Shown in pieces: positions 62,672-64,000 of a stretch of DNA of 64,000 nucleotides. Position 1 is the stretch's first letter; every line of letters begins with the position of its first letter. Location: NCBI GenBank assembly GCA_965247295.1, contig CBDFGQ010000007.1:496001-560000 (forward strand), read 5' to 3'. The notes beneath the pieces were generated by a model. It was not told the origin of the DNA and did not search any database. It worked only from the letters and a program-made list of their open reading frames with translations. A program made the position numbers and the translations under genes. The stretch comes from CBDFGQ01 sp965247295 (lineage in GTDB: Bacteria > Chloroflexota > Dehalococcoidia > Lucifugimonadales > JAGWBF01).

Positions 62672-63448
62672 GTGATGGAGAGTATCGGCGTAACCCTGCT
62701 TTCCGGCGGGCTGGACTCCACCACTGTCACCGCCTACGCGCGGGGCCGGGTGCAGCATCTCACGGCCATCACCTTTCATTACGGCCAGACACACAGCCAG
62801 GAAATCAGTTGTGCGGTAGAGGTCGCCCACCTGCTGGGCGTCCCCCATGAACTGGTAGACATTACGTCCTTCAGCAAGGTAGCCTGGTACTCGTCGCTGA
62901 CCAACCCGGAGCGCTTTTCCATACCCCAGGACCGGCTCACCGGAAAGGAGCCAGCTGACGACTCGGAGGCGTCCAAGAGTTCCATCCCAAACACCTATGT
63001 CCCGCTGCGGAACACCTTCTTCCTCACCCTCGCGGGGGCATTCCTTGAAAGCCAGGTGCTGTACACCATCGAAGCGCAGAATGTTCCCCCAGAGGAGATC
63101 GAGGCTTCCATATTCATGGCGCCCAACGCCATAGATTACAGCGGATACCCCGATTGCAGGCCCGAGTACTATGAGAAGGTCCGCAGCGCGATTATGTACG
63201 GGAGCAAGATGTGGACCCAGTATGGGGTGCCTGTCCAGATAGAGACCCCCATAATAAGTCTCACAAAGGCGGAGATCGTGAAGCTGGGCCTGGAGTTGGG
63301 GGCGCCCCTGGAGCGTACCTGGAGTTGTTACCAGGCGGGCAACGTCCCCTGCGGGCACTGTGATAGCTGTATATTGAGGGCCAGGGGCTTTGCCGAGGCT
63401 GGTCGCAAGGACCCGCTCCTGGTCCGTCTGGGAGAGACGTCCCCTTGA
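62672..63448 (+). CDS. queC: 7-cyano-7-deazaguanine synthase
   Basis: The 258-residue protein carries the ATP-pyrophosphatase loop TLLSGGLDSTTV, ITFHYGQTHSQE, VPLRNTFFLTLAG, and the C-terminal zinc site CYQAGNVPCGHCDSCILR. It converts 7-carboxy-7-deazaguanine to preQ0 with ATP and ammonia. GTG 62672 and ATG 62675 are adjacent starts. Its TGA overlaps the TTG start of queE. Confidence 0.95.
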   Translation: MMESIGVTLLSGGLDSTTVTAYARGRVQHLTAITFHYGQTHSQEISCAVEVAHLLGVPHELVDITSFSKVAWYSSLTNPERFSIPQDRLTGKEPADDSEASKSSIPNTYVPLRNTFFLTLAGAFLESQVLYTIEAQNVPPEEIEASIFMAPNAIDYSGYPDCRPEYYEKVRSAIMYGSKMWTQYGVPVQIETPIISLTKAEIVKLGLELGAPLERTWSCYQAGNVPCGHCDSCILRARGFAEAGRKDPLLVRLGETSP

Positions 63449-64000
63449 CCCTCTCAGTCAGTGGTCCCAGCGTGTCCCTCAAGGTAAGCCGGCAGCCCGA
63501 TGGCGAGCCCGAGATATTCCATTCCCTTCAGGGAGAGGGCCCGGCCAGCGGCACCCCCTCGGTGTTTCTCAGGCTGGCGCTGTGCAACCTGGTGTGTACG
63601 TGGTGCGACACCAAGTACACCTGGGACTGGCGGAGCCACGACTACAGGACCGAGGTCATCGAGCTACCGCTGGAACAGGTGGAGCGGAATATCCTCGCGT
63701 ACGGCTGCCGGCACCTGGTGATCACTGGAGGGGAGCCCCTGCTTCAGCAGGGCGGGCTGGCGAGCTTGGTAAGGTCGCTAAAAGGCAGGGAATTTACCTT
63801 CGAGGTGGAGACCAACGGGACAATCGCACCTCATGCCGAGCTTGTGGAGGACGTGGACCAGTGGAACGTGTCTCCCAAGCTTGAAAACTCGGGCAACGCT
63901 CTCCATCGCCGCGAAGTACCTGGGGCACTCGACGCCTTCAGACGATTGCCCCATTCTTACTTCAAGTTCGTGGTAGTCGAGTCTTCGGACGTGGAGAAGG
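63445..64000 (+). CDS. queE: 7-carboxy-7-deazaguanine synthase, truncated by the window edge
   Basis: The frame starts at TTG 63445, overlapping the queC stop (TTGA), and is open to the end of the window, about 185 residues. It has EIFHSLQGEGPASGTPSVFLRLALC, the unusual C-x3-C-x2-C of radical SAM enzymes in CNLVCTWCDTKYTWDW, LVITGGEPLLQ, EVETNGT, and WNVSPKLENSGN. It makes 7-carboxy-7-deazaguanine from 6-carboxy-tetrahydropterin with S-adenosylmethionine. The 3' end lies outside. Confidence 0.93.
   Translation, partial: MTLSVSGPSVSLKVSRQPDGEPEIFHSLQGEGPASGTPSVFLRLALCNLVCTWCDTKYTWDWRSHDYRTEVIELPLEQVERNILAYGCRHLVITGGEPLLQQGGLASLVRSLKGREFTFEVETNGTIAPHAELVEDVDQWNVSPKLENSGNALHRREVPGALDAFRRLPHSYFKFVVVESSDVEK

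Noticed and set aside
1..64000. Reassignment of TGA to Trp or Gly throughout the genome
   Set aside because: Many intact genes here (gyrA, queC, the CoA-transferase, flanking genes) end with TGA at the expected length, so TGA is a normal stop.
1..64000. CRISPR arrays, rRNA, tRNA genes, prophage or IS transposase
   Set aside because: I read the gaps for direct repeats with regular spacers, tRNA-like cloverleaf arms and transposase motifs and saw none; a tRNA with unusual structure could be missed without a covariance-model search.

Overview
The window is about 60% GC, gene-dense, and carries genes on both strands in short transcription units. The gene content suggests an aerobic or facultative heterotroph of the phylum Chloroflexota, plausibly a Dehalococcoidia/SAR202-like lineage. 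That content includes many flavin enzymes (two luciferase-like monooxygenases, flavin reductase, TcuA-like flavoprotein, tandem GMC oxidoreductases, sarcosine-oxidase-like enzyme, EtfAB), a family III CoA-transferase, an LPxTG-type surface protein, PAC2 and DUF3830. The taxonomy is an inference from gene content; there is no rRNA gene here, and I recognised no tRNA gene or CRISPR array.

Layout. 1-5.4 kb: a catalytically degenerate class I amidotransferase, a DUF2321 zinc-ribbon protein, an interrupted HicB antitoxin, gyrA, and a flavin reductase. 5.5-9.5 kb: CitE-like lyase, folB, an amidohydrolase, and a broken NUDIX gene overlapping an eIF2B-like gene. 9.5-18 kb: LPxTG surface protein, TcuA-like flavoprotein, a deleted MFS pseudogene, etfBA, a 3-hydroxyisobutyrate-dehydrogenase-like enzyme and MscS. 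18-30 kb: recF, an unrecognised protein beside a PAC2 protein, an F420/FMN monooxygenase, gamma-glutamyltransferase, a radical-SAM-like protein without its cluster cysteines, a Gfo/Idh/MocA oxidoreductase and a CoA-transferase. 30-44 kb: catabolic and transport genes (PhnD-like, MFS, protoglobin, amidase with GatC-like partner, MDR dehydrogenase, MSOX-like oxidase, VOC, DLH, two GMC oxidoreductases) plus two exported beta-propeller lipoproteins. 44-48 kb: BtuF-like protein and a two-gene exopolysaccharide module. 48-57.6 kb: MetE-like enzyme, a DUF3179 lipoprotein with in-frame UGA, nudC, aldo/keto reductase, monooxygenase, and a SIMPL-domain lipoprotein between an intact and a broken DUF3830 copy. 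57.6-64 kb: PHP phosphoesterase, epimerase, soluble transhydrogenase, a glutaredoxin with in-frame UGA, and the deazapurine cluster queF-queD-queC-queE.

The most important observation is that two unrelated genes each carry one in-frame UGA exactly where the family has the first cysteine of a CxxC motif, giving UxxC. They are the DUF3179 lipoprotein at 50325-51422 and the small glutaredoxin at 61478-61233 (minus strand). In both, a stable hairpin follows the UGA, with a G as the first apical-loop base 23-24 nt downstream, as expected for a bacterial SECIS element. I therefore propose that this organism makes selenoproteins and that both genes are full-length Sec genes which routine callers would split. 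The Sec machinery (selA, selB, selC, selD) is not in this window.

The window also shows real gene decay: nonsense codons in NUDIX, a DUF3830 copy, a small ORF near 29.7 kb and probably HicB; an internal deletion in an MFS gene; lost catalytic residues in an amidotransferase and a radical-SAM-like protein. At least three copies of a roughly 115-140 bp inverted-repeat element (TGTCA-yyCTGAG ... CAGAATGACA) lie between genes.
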